Shown here: one piece after another, positions 27,424-35,504 of the stretch
Layout: every line of letters begins with the position of its first letter
Position numbering within the stretch: the first letter of the stretch is position 1
Assembly: GCA_011620345.1 (NCBI GenBank)
Contig: WOZJ01000057.1
Location: 124,001 to 188,000, forward strand
Length of the DNA stretch: 64,000 bases
Origin: Nitrospirota bacterium
GTDB taxonomy: Bacteria; UBA2233
Direction of reading: 5' to 3'
The notes under the pieces: model-generated
The model's database searches: none
What the model saw: the letters and a program-made list of their open reading frames with translations, nothing else
Told to the model about the DNA's origin: nothing
Made by a program: the position numbers and the translations under genes

Positions 27424-28101
27424 CTATTCTTCCAAAACATGTTCAATAAGCAACAGACCCATCCCAAAGTAAAGCAAGTCAAACCCAACAAGGAGACTTC
27501 CCCAGCCGGATCCCATCTCGAACCGGCCGTTGAGCCCTTGGCGCATGAGCGAGGAGGAGGCGAGCAGCGGAGGAATCATCAGCGGATAGAGCAACACTGC
27601 CAAGAGTACATGCCTTGCCCTGACATTCCAGGACAAGAGCGTCATGAGGGTGCCGAGCGCGCTAAACCCAAAAAGGAATAGCATCTCGACCCATACTACC
27701 CAAAGAAGCTGAAGCCATGTAAGCGAAAGCCCCAAAAACGCGATAAAAACGGGTAGGGATACGATCCCGACCATAAACAGGAACGCAAGCGTAGAAAAGG
27801 TCTTTCCTAGGTAGAGGGAGCTAAGCCCTACCGGGGACACGACGATTCCGTACAAGCCATCGTCCCTACGCTCCCGCTCGATCGCCTTTTCGAGCGCCAG
27901 GATGCCGCTTAACGCCAAAAGCGTCAGGTAGAGGGCGGGGAAGAGCTGGCGGGATTGATCGGGCAATGGCGAAAGCGAGAACACGAACAAGAGCAACAAT
28001 ACGAGGCAGAAAAGCCCCAAAGGGATAAAAATCTCCTTAGAGCGGGCCTCAATCATAAAATCCCTTTGGACGAGCGCCCAGGTTGCCGTGAGGGTACTCA
28101 T
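27424..28101 (-). CDS. ccmB: Heme exporter protein CcmB
   Basis: Permease partner of CcmA. The 225-residue protein has about six transmembrane segments and the CcmB-type N-terminal stretch ALVQRDFMIEARSKEIFIPLGLF, later EKAIERERRDDGLYGI and LYPLMIPPLLAS. It overlaps ccmA by four bases (ATGA type), showing translational coupling. Confidence 0.93.
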   Translation of the reverse strand: MSTLTATWALVQRDFMIEARSKEIFIPLGLFCLVLLLLFVFSLSPLPDQSRQLFPALYLTLLALSGILALEKAIERERRDDGLYGIVVSPVGLSSLYLGKTFSTLAFLFMVGIVSLPVFIAFLGLSLTWLQLLWVVWVEMLFLFGFSALGTLMTLLSWNVRARHVLLAVLLYPLMIPPLLASSSLMRQGLNGRFEMGSGWGSLLVGFDLLYFGMGLLLIEHVLEE

Positions 28102-28802
28102 GCGAGCGCTTCCATGACAACGTTCATTAAGGCGGGGTTGTCTGCCTCCGACTCGGCCACGATCCGTCCGCCCTTGATCAGCAAGACGGTGGTGGCAAGC
28201 TCCTTTGCAAACGCAAGGTCATGGCTCGTGAACAGGACGGTGGTAGGCTGGACAAAAAGGTCACGAGCGAAACCAAGGGCTTCCTCGTCGAGCCCGTTGA
28301 ATGGCTCGTCGAGGATAAGCAGCCTTGGCTCGTGTAGACGAACCCTCACAAGGGCTAGCCGCTGGCGTTGGCCAGTGGAGAGCGTGAATACAGGGCTACG
28401 GCGGGCATGCTCAAGGCCTGCCCAGGAAAAAAGCCCTTCGATACGCTCGTCCAGCGATTGCTTGTCCATGCCGTACAGCTTTCCAAAGAAGTGCAAATTT
28501 TCTTCGAGGGTTAACTCTTCGGCAAAAAACCCCCGGCTTAAAAGCAGCCCCAAGTGCCGCAAAGAAGCCCTTGGGGCCTGATCGATCGGATGTCCGAAGA
28601 GCCGGACATGCCCGCTGTTTGGCCTTTGGATGCCGCAAAGAAGCTTAAGCAAGGTGGTTTTCCCTGCCCCGTTGGGCCCGTAGAGTAACACCCGCTCATT
28701 TTGTCCGAGTCTCAGGTGAACACTTCGAAGAACCCAGCGTTCAGATAGCACTTTCGAAACACCAACAGCTTCTAGCAGCGGTGGGGAGGTATCTTGAGCC
28801 AT
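28098..28802 (-). CDS. ccmA: Cytochrome c biogenesis ATP-binding protein CcmA
   Basis: ABC ATPase that drives release of heme-loaded CcmE. The 234-residue protein has Walker A GPNGAGKTTLL, signature FTLSTGQRQRLALVRV, Walker B LLILDEPFNGLD and the switch histidine in LFTSHD. LSTGQ is a mild variation of LSGGQ common in CcmA. It follows the 236-residue unknown gene by 24 bases. Confidence 0.93.
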   Translation of the reverse strand: MAQDTSPPLLEAVGVSKVLSERWVLRSVHLRLGQNERVLLYGPNGAGKTTLLKLLCGIQRPNSGHVRLFGHPIDQAPRASLRHLGLLLSRGFFAEELTLEENLHFFGKLYGMDKQSLDERIEGLFSWAGLEHARRSPVFTLSTGQRQRLALVRVRLHEPRLLILDEPFNGLDEEALGFARDLFVQPTTVLFTSHDLAFAKELATTVLLIKGGRIVAESEADNPALMNVVMEALA

Positions 28803-28826
28803 AGCTCGTAGGCTTTTGCTTAAGAC

Positions 28827-29537
28827 TTAAGAAGAAAGAGTCATGCCGCGGCGCCTGGATCGCGCCCTAAAGGCAAACAGCAAAAGAAGCCCTATGCCGA
28901 TCCCGCCCGCGATGATCAAGCCTGGGTGGATCGATTTTCCCCCTTGCGCGTGGAATACCACGACGAGAGACGGAGCGCCGGGAAGGCCGGCATGGCCGAC
29001 GTAGTGCTCAAACGTTTGGGGAGCCTTGTCGGCGGGCAGCACCTCGTCTTCGAGTTTGCTTGCCCCTTCGACGGTGACTGCAAACACCCCTCCCTTTGGA
29101 ACAAAAATCTCAACGGGATGAGGCGAAGCAACCCTTCCTGGTTCGAAGCGAAAAGGCTTTGAACCCATCGTAACCGTGTAAGCGAGGCTGAACTGATTCT
29201 GGCCTAGTCTTACCCCCCCAGTGTAGACGACGTTCTCCTTCTTAAGCTTTGCGCCAGCATCAAGGCCATGCAGCAACTTTACTCCGTTTGCGCCGGAAGG
29301 AAGAGGAAACTTTAGCGCATTGCTCCCTTCGAGCTTGTCCAAGGCCAGCTTGGATGCAAGCACGTATACCTCCATAACATCGATAGATTGGTCGTCTTTA
29401 GGAAGAAGGACAAGGCTCCTCCGAGCAGAAGCGACGAACGACGGGAAAGCGACCGCCGGTTCCTCGGCCATGAGCGTTCCAGAGAAGATCCACGCGGTAG
29501 CCAAAAATCCGCAAGCAAGGCTAAATACAGACTTCAT
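28827..29537 (-). CDS. Unknown exported membrane-anchored protein in the ccm operon
   Basis: I do not recognise this 236-residue protein. It has an N-terminal signal peptide (ending near LMAEEP), about 170 residues of probable beta-rich periplasmic domain (LKFPLPSGANGVKLLHG, SLAYTVTMGSKPFRFEPG), and a C-terminal transmembrane helix GLIIAGGIGIGLLLLFAF followed by a basic cytoplasmic tail. No cysteines occur in the predicted periplasmic part, so it is not a thiol reductant. Its place between ccmF and ccmA, overlapping the 42-residue gene by four bases, suggests a part in cytochrome c assembly, perhaps taking over from the missing CcmH/CcmI. Confidence 0.75.
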   Translation of the reverse strand: MKSVFSLACGFLATAWIFSGTLMAEEPAVAFPSFVASARRSLVLLPKDDQSIDVMEVYVLASKLALDKLEGSNALKFPLPSGANGVKLLHGLDAGAKLKKENVVYTGGVRLGQNQFSLAYTVTMGSKPFRFEPGRVASPHPVEIFVPKGGVFAVTVEGASKLEDEVLPADKAPQTFEHYVGHAGLPGAPSLVVVFHAQGGKSIHPGLIIAGGIGIGLLLLFAFRARSRRRGMTLSS

Positions 29538-29662
29538 GGGTTTTTTGTATCCTTTCGTTTGGGTTTGAGAGCGTGCCCAGAATCCTGCCCCTCCAAGAAG
29601 GGCAGGATCAAGTAGGACAAAACCACCCCAACCAGGATCATTTCTACAAGTGCAATCGTCAT
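29534..29662 (-). CDS. 42-residue membrane protein in the ccm operon
   Basis: A tiny protein with one transmembrane helix (ALVEMILVGVVLSYLILPFL) followed by a basic tail. It starts six bases after the ccmF stop and its stop overlaps the start of the next gene in the ATGA manner. The helix ending in PFL resembles the N-terminal helix of CcmI (CycH) proteins, so it could be a reduced CcmI; this is only resemblance. Confidence 0.6.
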   Translation of the reverse strand: MTIALVEMILVGVVLSYLILPFLEGQDSGHALKPKRKDTKNP

Positions 29663-29667
29663 CGTCT

Positions 29668-31629
29668 CTAGCTCGCTATATCTACAAAGTTTTTTTGTCC
29701 GGCGAATTCTGGAGATTTGTCTGCCAAAGGAATGAGCGTAAGGACCCCTCCAAGACACATGAGCGTTCCTCCAAGCCAAAGGAATCCAATCAGCGGGTTG
29801 TCGTGAACCTCAAACACACCTTGTTGATGCTGGAAATCATAGCCCGCAAGGACGGCATAAACGTCTCCGCTGGGCCTTGACCGGATGGCTACTCGCGTTA
29901 CAGGCTGCTCTTGATTTTTTAGGAATGTCTTGCTAGGCACGAGCGAGGAGACGAAGGTTCCGTTTTTGTACAGGTGAAGAAGAGAGGAGATTGTAATCCA
30001 AGGACCATCTTGCTTAAAAGCCAGCCCATCGAACACCAGCTGATTGTCCCCGACCGAGGTCGATTCCCCCTTCTTCAGGCTTACTTCTTGCTTGGTGTGG
30101 CCATACTGCCCAAACACACCAAAAAGAGAGATCACCAAGCCAGTGTGGACAAGGATCGCTCCAACACGCCGTATTCTTAGGTCTCCAAGAAAGGCGCTAA
30201 CCAGCGCGTGTTTCAGGATGCCTACAGCCGCGAACCCCAAAAAGGCCATCCCTACCAACTCATTGAGATGTCGAAGCCCAAATATCCCCCATGCGAGCCC
30301 ACCAACGACAAGGCCCCCGATGATGGGCCCAAGCAGCGAAGAAAGGGTACGTTTGAGTGTCTCGGGAGATGGTGGCAGGAAAAGGCCGGCCCCTAGCGTG
30401 AACAGCAATGCCCAGGCGAGAGGAGCGTTGATCTTGTTGAAGAAAGCCGCCCCTAAACTGAGCTTTTGCCCGATGAATGCTTCCGAAACTAGCGGGAATA
30501 TCGTTCCCCAAAACGTCGTGAACGTCATGGCGACGAGAATCACGCAGGTGAAAACCAGCGCGGAAGGACGCGAGAGCAAAGGAAGGCTCTCTAGGTTTTT
30601 CTCGCCCTTGAGGAGCCCGCGCCGCAAGAAGATCAGGCCGAATCCGTAGACCAAAAGCGCAAACAGAAACGCCGTGAAGCTGATTGTAAAGGTCTTATTT
30701 TGGACGAAGGCGTGAACCGAGCTGATGATACCGCTCCGCGTGAGGAAGGTTCCAAAGATGGTCAGCCCAAAAGAAAAAACGACGAGGGCAAGGTTCCATT
30801 TCTTCAGCAGCCCCGTGCGGGCCTGCAGCAGCAACGTATGCAATAGAGCTGAAAGCGTAAGCCAAGGCAGCAATCCCGCGTTCTCGACAGGGTCCCATGC
30901 CCAGAAGCCGCCCCACCCTAACGTTTCGTATGCCCAGTTGCCCCCCAAAAGGTTTCCGATTCCCAAAAGCCCCCATGACCCAAGGCAGAACGTTCGAATC
31001 GCCCGAAAGGCGCTCGGGTTGTCGAATTTGGCGAGCAGCATCCCCACAACGAGCGCGTAGGGAACCGTCGCGCTGATGTAGCCAAGATACAAGGTAGGCG
31101 GGTGGATGGCCATGATCGGATGCTGGAGTTGTGCATTGAGGCCTAGTCCTTCGGCAGGCGTGAAAGGGAGTAGCGTAAATGGGTTCGTAACGAAAACGAC
31201 GAGTGCCAAAAAGAAAACGAGCACGCCCAGGATGGCGTGGTATGAGTACAGGCTAACGTTTAAGGGTAGCCCGAACGTCTTTCTGAAGGTCAAGAGCGAA
31301 ACGACCCCCATCAAAGCGACCATCCAGGCCCAAAGAAGCAGCGAGCCGGCCTGGCCTGCCCAGAATGCGGTCATCGTGTATAAAAAGGGAAGATCTTTCG
31401 AGACGTGGCTTGCTACGTACTCAACCCTTAGGTCTTTGGTTGCCAAAAGTTCTATCAGACATAGAGAGGCAACGGAAAGGAGCCCAAACGACGCAACAAT
31501 CGTTCTTGTCGCACTCTTGGCCAAACGGGCCTTTTCTTTTGGATTCTTGGCGGCCGTAAAGGCTGAAACAGACCCGTAAAGAGCGACAAGAAGGGCAAGA
31601 AGAAGGGCGAAACTTCCAAGGCTTGCCAT
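29668..31629 (-). CDS. ccmF: Cytochrome c heme lyase subunit CcmF
   Basis: Large membrane protein that takes heme from CcmE and attaches it to apocytochromes. About 653 residues with some 14 hydrophobic segments, the WWD-type heme loop WGGFWAWDPVENAGLLPW, the preceding GNLLGGNWAYETLG and IMAIHPPTLYLGY with conserved histidine, and a C-terminal periplasmic domain. I start at ATG 31629, two bases after ccmE; the frame is open upstream but would run into ccmE. No ccmG or ccmH gene is seen in the operon. Confidence 0.95.
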   Translation of the reverse strand: MASLGSFALLLALLVALYGSVSAFTAAKNPKEKARLAKSATRTIVASFGLLSVASLCLIELLATKDLRVEYVASHVSKDLPFLYTMTAFWAGQAGSLLLWAWMVALMGVVSLLTFRKTFGLPLNVSLYSYHAILGVLVFFLALVVFVTNPFTLLPFTPAEGLGLNAQLQHPIMAIHPPTLYLGYISATVPYALVVGMLLAKFDNPSAFRAIRTFCLGSWGLLGIGNLLGGNWAYETLGWGGFWAWDPVENAGLLPWLTLSALLHTLLLQARTGLLKKWNLALVVFSFGLTIFGTFLTRSGIISSVHAFVQNKTFTISFTAFLFALLVYGFGLIFLRRGLLKGEKNLESLPLLSRPSALVFTCVILVAMTFTTFWGTIFPLVSEAFIGQKLSLGAAFFNKINAPLAWALLFTLGAGLFLPPSPETLKRTLSSLLGPIIGGLVVGGLAWGIFGLRHLNELVGMAFLGFAAVGILKHALVSAFLGDLRIRRVGAILVHTGLVISLFGVFGQYGHTKQEVSLKKGESTSVGDNQLVFDGLAFKQDGPWITISSLLHLYKNGTFVSSLVPSKTFLKNQEQPVTRVAIRSRPSGDVYAVLAGYDFQHQQGVFEVHDNPLIGFLWLGGTLMCLGGVLTLIPLADKSPEFAGQKNFVDIAS

Positions 31630-31631
31630 GC

Positions 31632-32045
31632 CTACCTCGTTTTGTTTTGCGAAGGGTTGGTCTCCGACTTGGCGCTGTAGCGCGAAGGACAACTCGTCAG
31701 GAGTGTTTTGGCCTCAAATGTTCCGTTCGCCAGGGTGCCCTGGACGATGACCTGCCCCCCCTCGCGCAGCATGTCGGGTACAGCCCCCCGGTAAGCCACC
31801 GGGATCTCTCCTGTTTCGTCCGTTAGCACGAAAAAGGCCCCAAGGCCGCTCGGTTGTTTGGCGATCGAGCCTTGTTTCACCTTTCCGATCACCCTGACCT
31901 CGGGTTTGGACTCTAAGAATTTTGGAATATCTCGGACAGGAACAGAATAAGTGCTGGCCTCCCTGACAGCCCCATACACAAGGTAGGAGAAGCCCACCAA
32001 GAGGATTCCGAGCGCCACGACAAGCTTGGATTTTGGTACACGCAT
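31632..32045 (-). CDS. ccmE: Heme chaperone CcmE, CXXXY type
   Basis: Periplasmic, membrane-anchored heme carrier. The 137-residue protein has an N-terminal helix (KLVVALGILLVGFSYLVYGA), then an OB-fold domain with VRVIGKV, VLTDETGEIPVAY and EGGQVIVQGTL. In most bacteria heme binds covalently to His in HxxxY; here that place is Cys119-Pro-Ser-Arg-Tyr123, the CXXXY variant known from Desulfovibrio and archaea, whose Ccm systems lack CcmG and CcmH. I start at ATG 32045, nine bases after GGAGG. First gene of the operon. Confidence 0.92.
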   Translation of the reverse strand: MRVPKSKLVVALGILLVGFSYLVYGAVREASTYSVPVRDIPKFLESKPEVRVIGKVKQGSIAKQPSGLGAFFVLTDETGEIPVAYRGAVPDMLREGGQVIVQGTLANGTFEAKTLLTSCPSRYSAKSETNPSQNKTR

Positions 32046-32082
32046 AAAAAGAACCTCCAAGGATATGAGCCTATTTTTTCCC

Positions 32083-32091
32083 AGTATACCA
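32083..32091 (-). promoter_or_regulatory. Extended -10 element upstream of ccmE
   Basis: On the minus strand TGGTATACT is a -10 hexamer with the TG extension, placed about 20 bases upstream of the ccmE Shine-Dalgarno. No clear -35 is seen. The same nine bases lie before two of the small heme-like peptide genes (60058-60066 and 61712-61720). Confidence 0.5.
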
Positions 32092-32114
32092 GGTACGCGG
32101 GTAGAATAAAGAGG

Positions 32115-32738
32115 ATGAGGGAAGTGTCAGGCAAAAAAAGCTCTCGGATCGAGTCCGTTTCGGGTGCCATCAAAGGCGGTGCGCTCGTAGTGTATCCGAC
32201 GGAGACGTTCTACGCGTTGGGAGCGAGCCTATTTCATTCGCGTGCGCTTTCGAGAGTGTTCTCCGTAAAGGGCAGAGACCCCTCAAAGCCTTTGCCTTTC
32301 ATCGCCTCCAGCATCTCTCAAGCGCTTGGGATGCTTGAGGACGAATCGGAGACCATCCTTAGGCTGGCGGTTAGTTTTTGGCCGGGGCCTTTGACGATCG
32401 TAGGAAGGGCTTCGAGCATTGTCCCTGTTTCTGCCTGTGCCCTCGACAAGACGATCGCCATACGCGTCAGTGCCCATCCCGCCGCCCGTGCGTTGGCCAG
32501 GTTTTCTGGCTCTCCCGTGACGGCAACATCGGCAAACTTCAGCGGAGGTCCGCCCGCCAGGTCGCTTGCTGACATGCCAAGTAGGCTGCTTAACCTTGTC
32601 GATTGCGTCTTAGACGGCGGTTTACTGCCAGGAGGGCTGCCCTCTACTATTGTACGTATGGAAGGGTCCAGTTTGCATGTCCTTAGGGAAGGTGCCGTTC
32701 CGTCAGTCGCGTTGTCCCGCGTTGTCCCGCTCTTTTGA
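32115..32738 (+). CDS. tsaC: Threonylcarbamoyl-AMP synthase (Sua5/YrdC/TsaC)
   Basis: Makes threonylcarbamoyl-AMP for the t6A modification of tRNAs. The 207-residue protein is the short YrdC-only form: GALVVYPTETFYALGA, KGRDPSKPLPF, FWPGPLTIVGRA, IAIRVSAHPAARAL, TATSANFSGGPP and LPSTIVRMEG. Divergent from ccmE with a 69-base gap. The next gene starts 16 bases downstream. Confidence 0.93.
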   Translation: MREVSGKKSSRIESVSGAIKGGALVVYPTETFYALGASLFHSRALSRVFSVKGRDPSKPLPFIASSISQALGMLEDESETILRLAVSFWPGPLTIVGRASSIVPVSACALDKTIAIRVSAHPAARALARFSGSPVTATSANFSGGPPARSLADMPSRLLNLVDCVLDGGLLPGGLPSTIVRMEGSSLHVLREGAVPSVALSRVVPLF

Positions 32739-32754
32739 TCAATGGAGAAAGGGC

Positions 32755-33762
32755 GTGCAACCAGAGGACGGCGATAGATTTCTTAGGACGGTACGGCACC
32801 TTTGCACTGGCCCCGTCTCGGCCCTTGGAGGAGAAAGCCTGTCTGTTCGCCAAGGTAAAGGAAGAGTGTTGATCTCCCGCTTAGGAGGCAGGTATGCATG
32901 TCTTGAGACAGAAGGCCTAATGCTCGTGGATCTCGAGGGCAACGTGCTTTCGGGCATGGGCGATCCGCCCTTCGAGATGGAGTTGCACCTTGGAGTCTAC
33001 AAAGCGGTTGATGCCGCAAGCTCAGTGTTTTTTTCTCAACCGACGCTTACGCTTGCGCTGCTGGAAGACGGCCTCTCACCGCATCCTGTAGGCGAACAGG
33101 CCTCTTTATGGCTCGGTTTGCTCCCTTCGTTAAGACCTGATGGATTGCTGGATGACTATGTTACGGATATTTTGCATGTTTTAAGCTATTCCAATCTATG
33201 CCTGCTCCCCAAGAAGGGCGTGGTCACGCTTGGAAGAACGCCCGGAGAGGCGCTTTGGCTTTGCAGCTTGATCGAAGAGTCCTCTATGGCGACGCTCGAG
33301 CTGATCCGCCTAGATTCGGGTTTGCATCAAAGCTTAAAAGAGGCGAAAATTGAAGAAGCTTTTTTTATTTCTCCGTTTCCTTGGCCTTTATTCGGAAAGG
33401 CGCACCGCAAATTCATCTCGGACAAAATCGCCTTGCATCAAGACGATCTTGTAGGTTCCCTCGAGGGCCTGCCTCCTTTCGAGACGGTCTTTTGTCTGGC
33501 CGAAGTAGCCGATGCTCCCAAAAGGAGGCTTGAGGTAAGATTCACCCATGACGGCGTGCGCCTTCTTGGGGTCGAAAAAAGGCTTGAGAATGCAGTGAGA
33601 ATCGAAGGCGGGTTCCCCGTGTTCGAGGCGTTGTTTTCGGGAAAGACTACCCTGGCAAGCGCCGTGCTTCATGGTAGGTTGCAAAGGTCCGGCCTTTCCT
33701 TACGCCAACTTCGTCCTTTTTTGAGGCCGCTTGAAGGCTTTTTGCGCGCAGTGCTGCCATGA
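32755..33762 (+). CDS. Degenerate class II aldolase-like protein with SCP2-like C-terminus
   Basis: The first 190 residues follow the class II aldolase/adducin pattern: GPVSALGGESLSVRQG, ISRLGG, LVDLEGNVLSGMGDPPFEMELHLGVYKAV. The two zinc-binding histidines normally in VxHxHP are gone (SVFFSQPTLTLAL), so aldolase activity is unlikely. The last 100 residues (VRFTHDGVRLLG, EALFSGKTTLASAVLHGRLQ) resemble an SCP2 lipid-binding domain. The middle is unassigned. I use GTG 32755 with GGAG seven bases upstream. Its ATGA overlap with the ABC exporter gene ties it to export. Confidence 0.6.
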   Translation: MQPEDGDRFLRTVRHLCTGPVSALGGESLSVRQGKGRVLISRLGGRYACLETEGLMLVDLEGNVLSGMGDPPFEMELHLGVYKAVDAASSVFFSQPTLTLALLEDGLSPHPVGEQASLWLGLLPSLRPDGLLDDYVTDILHVLSYSNLCLLPKKGVVTLGRTPGEALWLCSLIEESSMATLELIRLDSGLHQSLKEAKIEEAFFISPFPWPLFGKAHRKFISDKIALHQDDLVGSLEGLPPFETVFCLAEVADAPKRRLEVRFTHDGVRLLGVEKRLENAVRIEGGFPVFEALFSGKTTLASAVLHGRLQRSGLSLRQLRPFLRPLEGFLRAVLP

Positions 33763-35504
33763 ACGGCCGTCTAGGAGAAAACGGCGGCCTTTTGTGGCCG
33801 TTGTTCCGAGCGCATTGGAGACCATACCTCGTAGGATTTATCGCCCTCTTCATCGTGGACGTACTCGATCTTTTGCCCACGCTACTCATTAAGCAGGCCA
33901 TCGACCGGCTGTCATTAAAGGGGCCTGTTTCGGCGATCGCTGCGCTGGCGCTTGGCTATAGCCTGATCGTATTCATCCAAGGCTGGTTTCGCTACCTATG
34001 GCGCATCTTCTTGATCGGTACGTCCTTCCACATTGACAAGGAGTTGCGCCACACCCTCATTCAAAAGGTATTTCGCATGCGACCGGATGTCGCAGCAGGC
34101 TTAAGCCCAGGCGAACTGATGGGCCATGCCACCCAGGACGTCGATGCAGTTCGGATGGCGATGGGCTCCGGCCTGCTCGTCGGTTTGGACGCCGTTCTCT
34201 ACCTGTTGTTGCTGCCGCCCTTGCTCATTTGGCTGGATGCAGGCCTTGCGCTTGCCGTTGCTGCTCCGATGGCCTTCGTTCCATTTTTTGTGTTTTGGTT
34301 TGGTAAAAACGTGCATTCCCGATTCTCAGAAGTTCAAGAAGAGTTTGGCGTCGTGACGGAGGTGACGCGGGAAACGTTGGGGGCGATCCTGCAGGTGAAG
34401 CTTGCCCCGGACCCTTTGGTCTTTGTCCGCCGATTCCAGGCTGCCAACATGCGGTTCTTAGAGAAAAACCTTAGGCTCGTCCAACTCCAGGCGCTGATCG
34501 AGCCATTCCTTGAAGGCGTAGGAGCGTTTGCACTCGTCTTGCTCATGGTAGTGGGCGGGCTTGGAGTTATTCGGGGGGATGTAAGCCTTGGGACGTTCGT
34601 GGCCTTTCAGCGCTACATCTCGATGATGGTCTGGCCGATGGTGGCAATAGGCTGGTCGAGTGCCGTCATCCAACGAGGCAGGGGATCGGCCGCAAGACTA
34701 CTTAGGGTCCTTAAGCAGCAATCCGAACCGGATGCAATGTTCGAGCCCAAACTGCAGCTTCCCCCCTTTTACGAGCTTCGTGCCGAAGGGATCTCTTTTG
34801 GCTATGGGGCCGAGGCTTTGCTCGAAGGGGTAAGCCTTGCCATAGGTTCAAACGACCGGCTGGCAATCGTGGGCAGGATTGGTTCGGGCAAGTCTAGCCT
34901 CATCAATCTCCTCGCTGGAGTGCTCGAGCCGAAATCCGGCGTTGTCCTTCTAAACGGAGCGAACATTCGATCTGTAAACTATATGACGCGCTCCAGGCTT
35001 TTAGGGGTCGTCGATGCGGAGGCCGTTCTTTTCTCGATGACGCTTCAAGAAAACATCACACTGGGGCTAGTTGGGTCAGTCATGCCCGATAAGGCAGAAA
35101 TGCTTGAAGCGTTGAGGGTGGCCGGTTTTGAGGACGACGACCTGCAAAAGCTTCCAGATGGGCTTGAAACGCTGCTTGGGGAGCGTGGTATGACGCTCTC
35201 CGGCGGACAACGCCAACGAATCGCCCTAGCCAGGGCCATTTTGCGAAAGCCAGGTCTTTTAATCCTAGACGATGCCCTTTCCCAGCTCGACTATGAGACC
35301 GAAGCAAAGATTCTGAACAATTTGGCCGAGAAGAACATGGCCATTGTCCTCGCCACGAACAGGCTCCATACCCTAAGGTTTTTCAAGCGCGTTTACCTCC
35401 TGAGGGCAGGACGCATCTTCCCGGCCGTGCCCGAGGCCTTAGACCGTGAGCTGGCCTGGGGTGGATTGGGAGGAAGTGCGCAAGGGGATGCTCACGATGG
35501 CTAG
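33759..35504 (+). CDS. ABC exporter half-transporter, degenerate-site subunit
   Basis: A 581-residue protein with a six-helix membrane domain (about 1-320) and a nucleotide-binding domain. Walker A is VGRIGSGKSS, the signature is LSGGQRQ, but Walker B reads LLILDDALSQLD with Asp in place of the catalytic Glu, and the switch region reads LATNRL without His. These changes mark the degenerate site of a heterodimeric exporter such as TM287/288. Its partner follows with a 17-base overlap. The substrate is unknown; the hydrophobic small proteins downstream are possible clients. Confidence 0.88.
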   Translation: MNGRLGENGGLLWPLFRAHWRPYLVGFIALFIVDVLDLLPTLLIKQAIDRLSLKGPVSAIAALALGYSLIVFIQGWFRYLWRIFLIGTSFHIDKELRHTLIQKVFRMRPDVAAGLSPGELMGHATQDVDAVRMAMGSGLLVGLDAVLYLLLLPPLLIWLDAGLALAVAAPMAFVPFFVFWFGKNVHSRFSEVQEEFGVVTEVTRETLGAILQVKLAPDPLVFVRRFQAANMRFLEKNLRLVQLQALIEPFLEGVGAFALVLLMVVGGLGVIRGDVSLGTFVAFQRYISMMVWPMVAIGWSSAVIQRGRGSAARLLRVLKQQSEPDAMFEPKLQLPPFYELRAEGISFGYGAEALLEGVSLAIGSNDRLAIVGRIGSGKSSLINLLAGVLEPKSGVVLLNGANIRSVNYMTRSRLLGVVDAEAVLFSMTLQENITLGLVGSVMPDKAEMLEALRVAGFEDDDLQKLPDGLETLLGERGMTLSGGQRQRIALARAILRKPGLLILDDALSQLDYETEAKILNNLAEKNMAIVLATNRLHTLRFFKRVYLLRAGRIFPAVPEALDRELAWGGLGGSAQGDAHDG

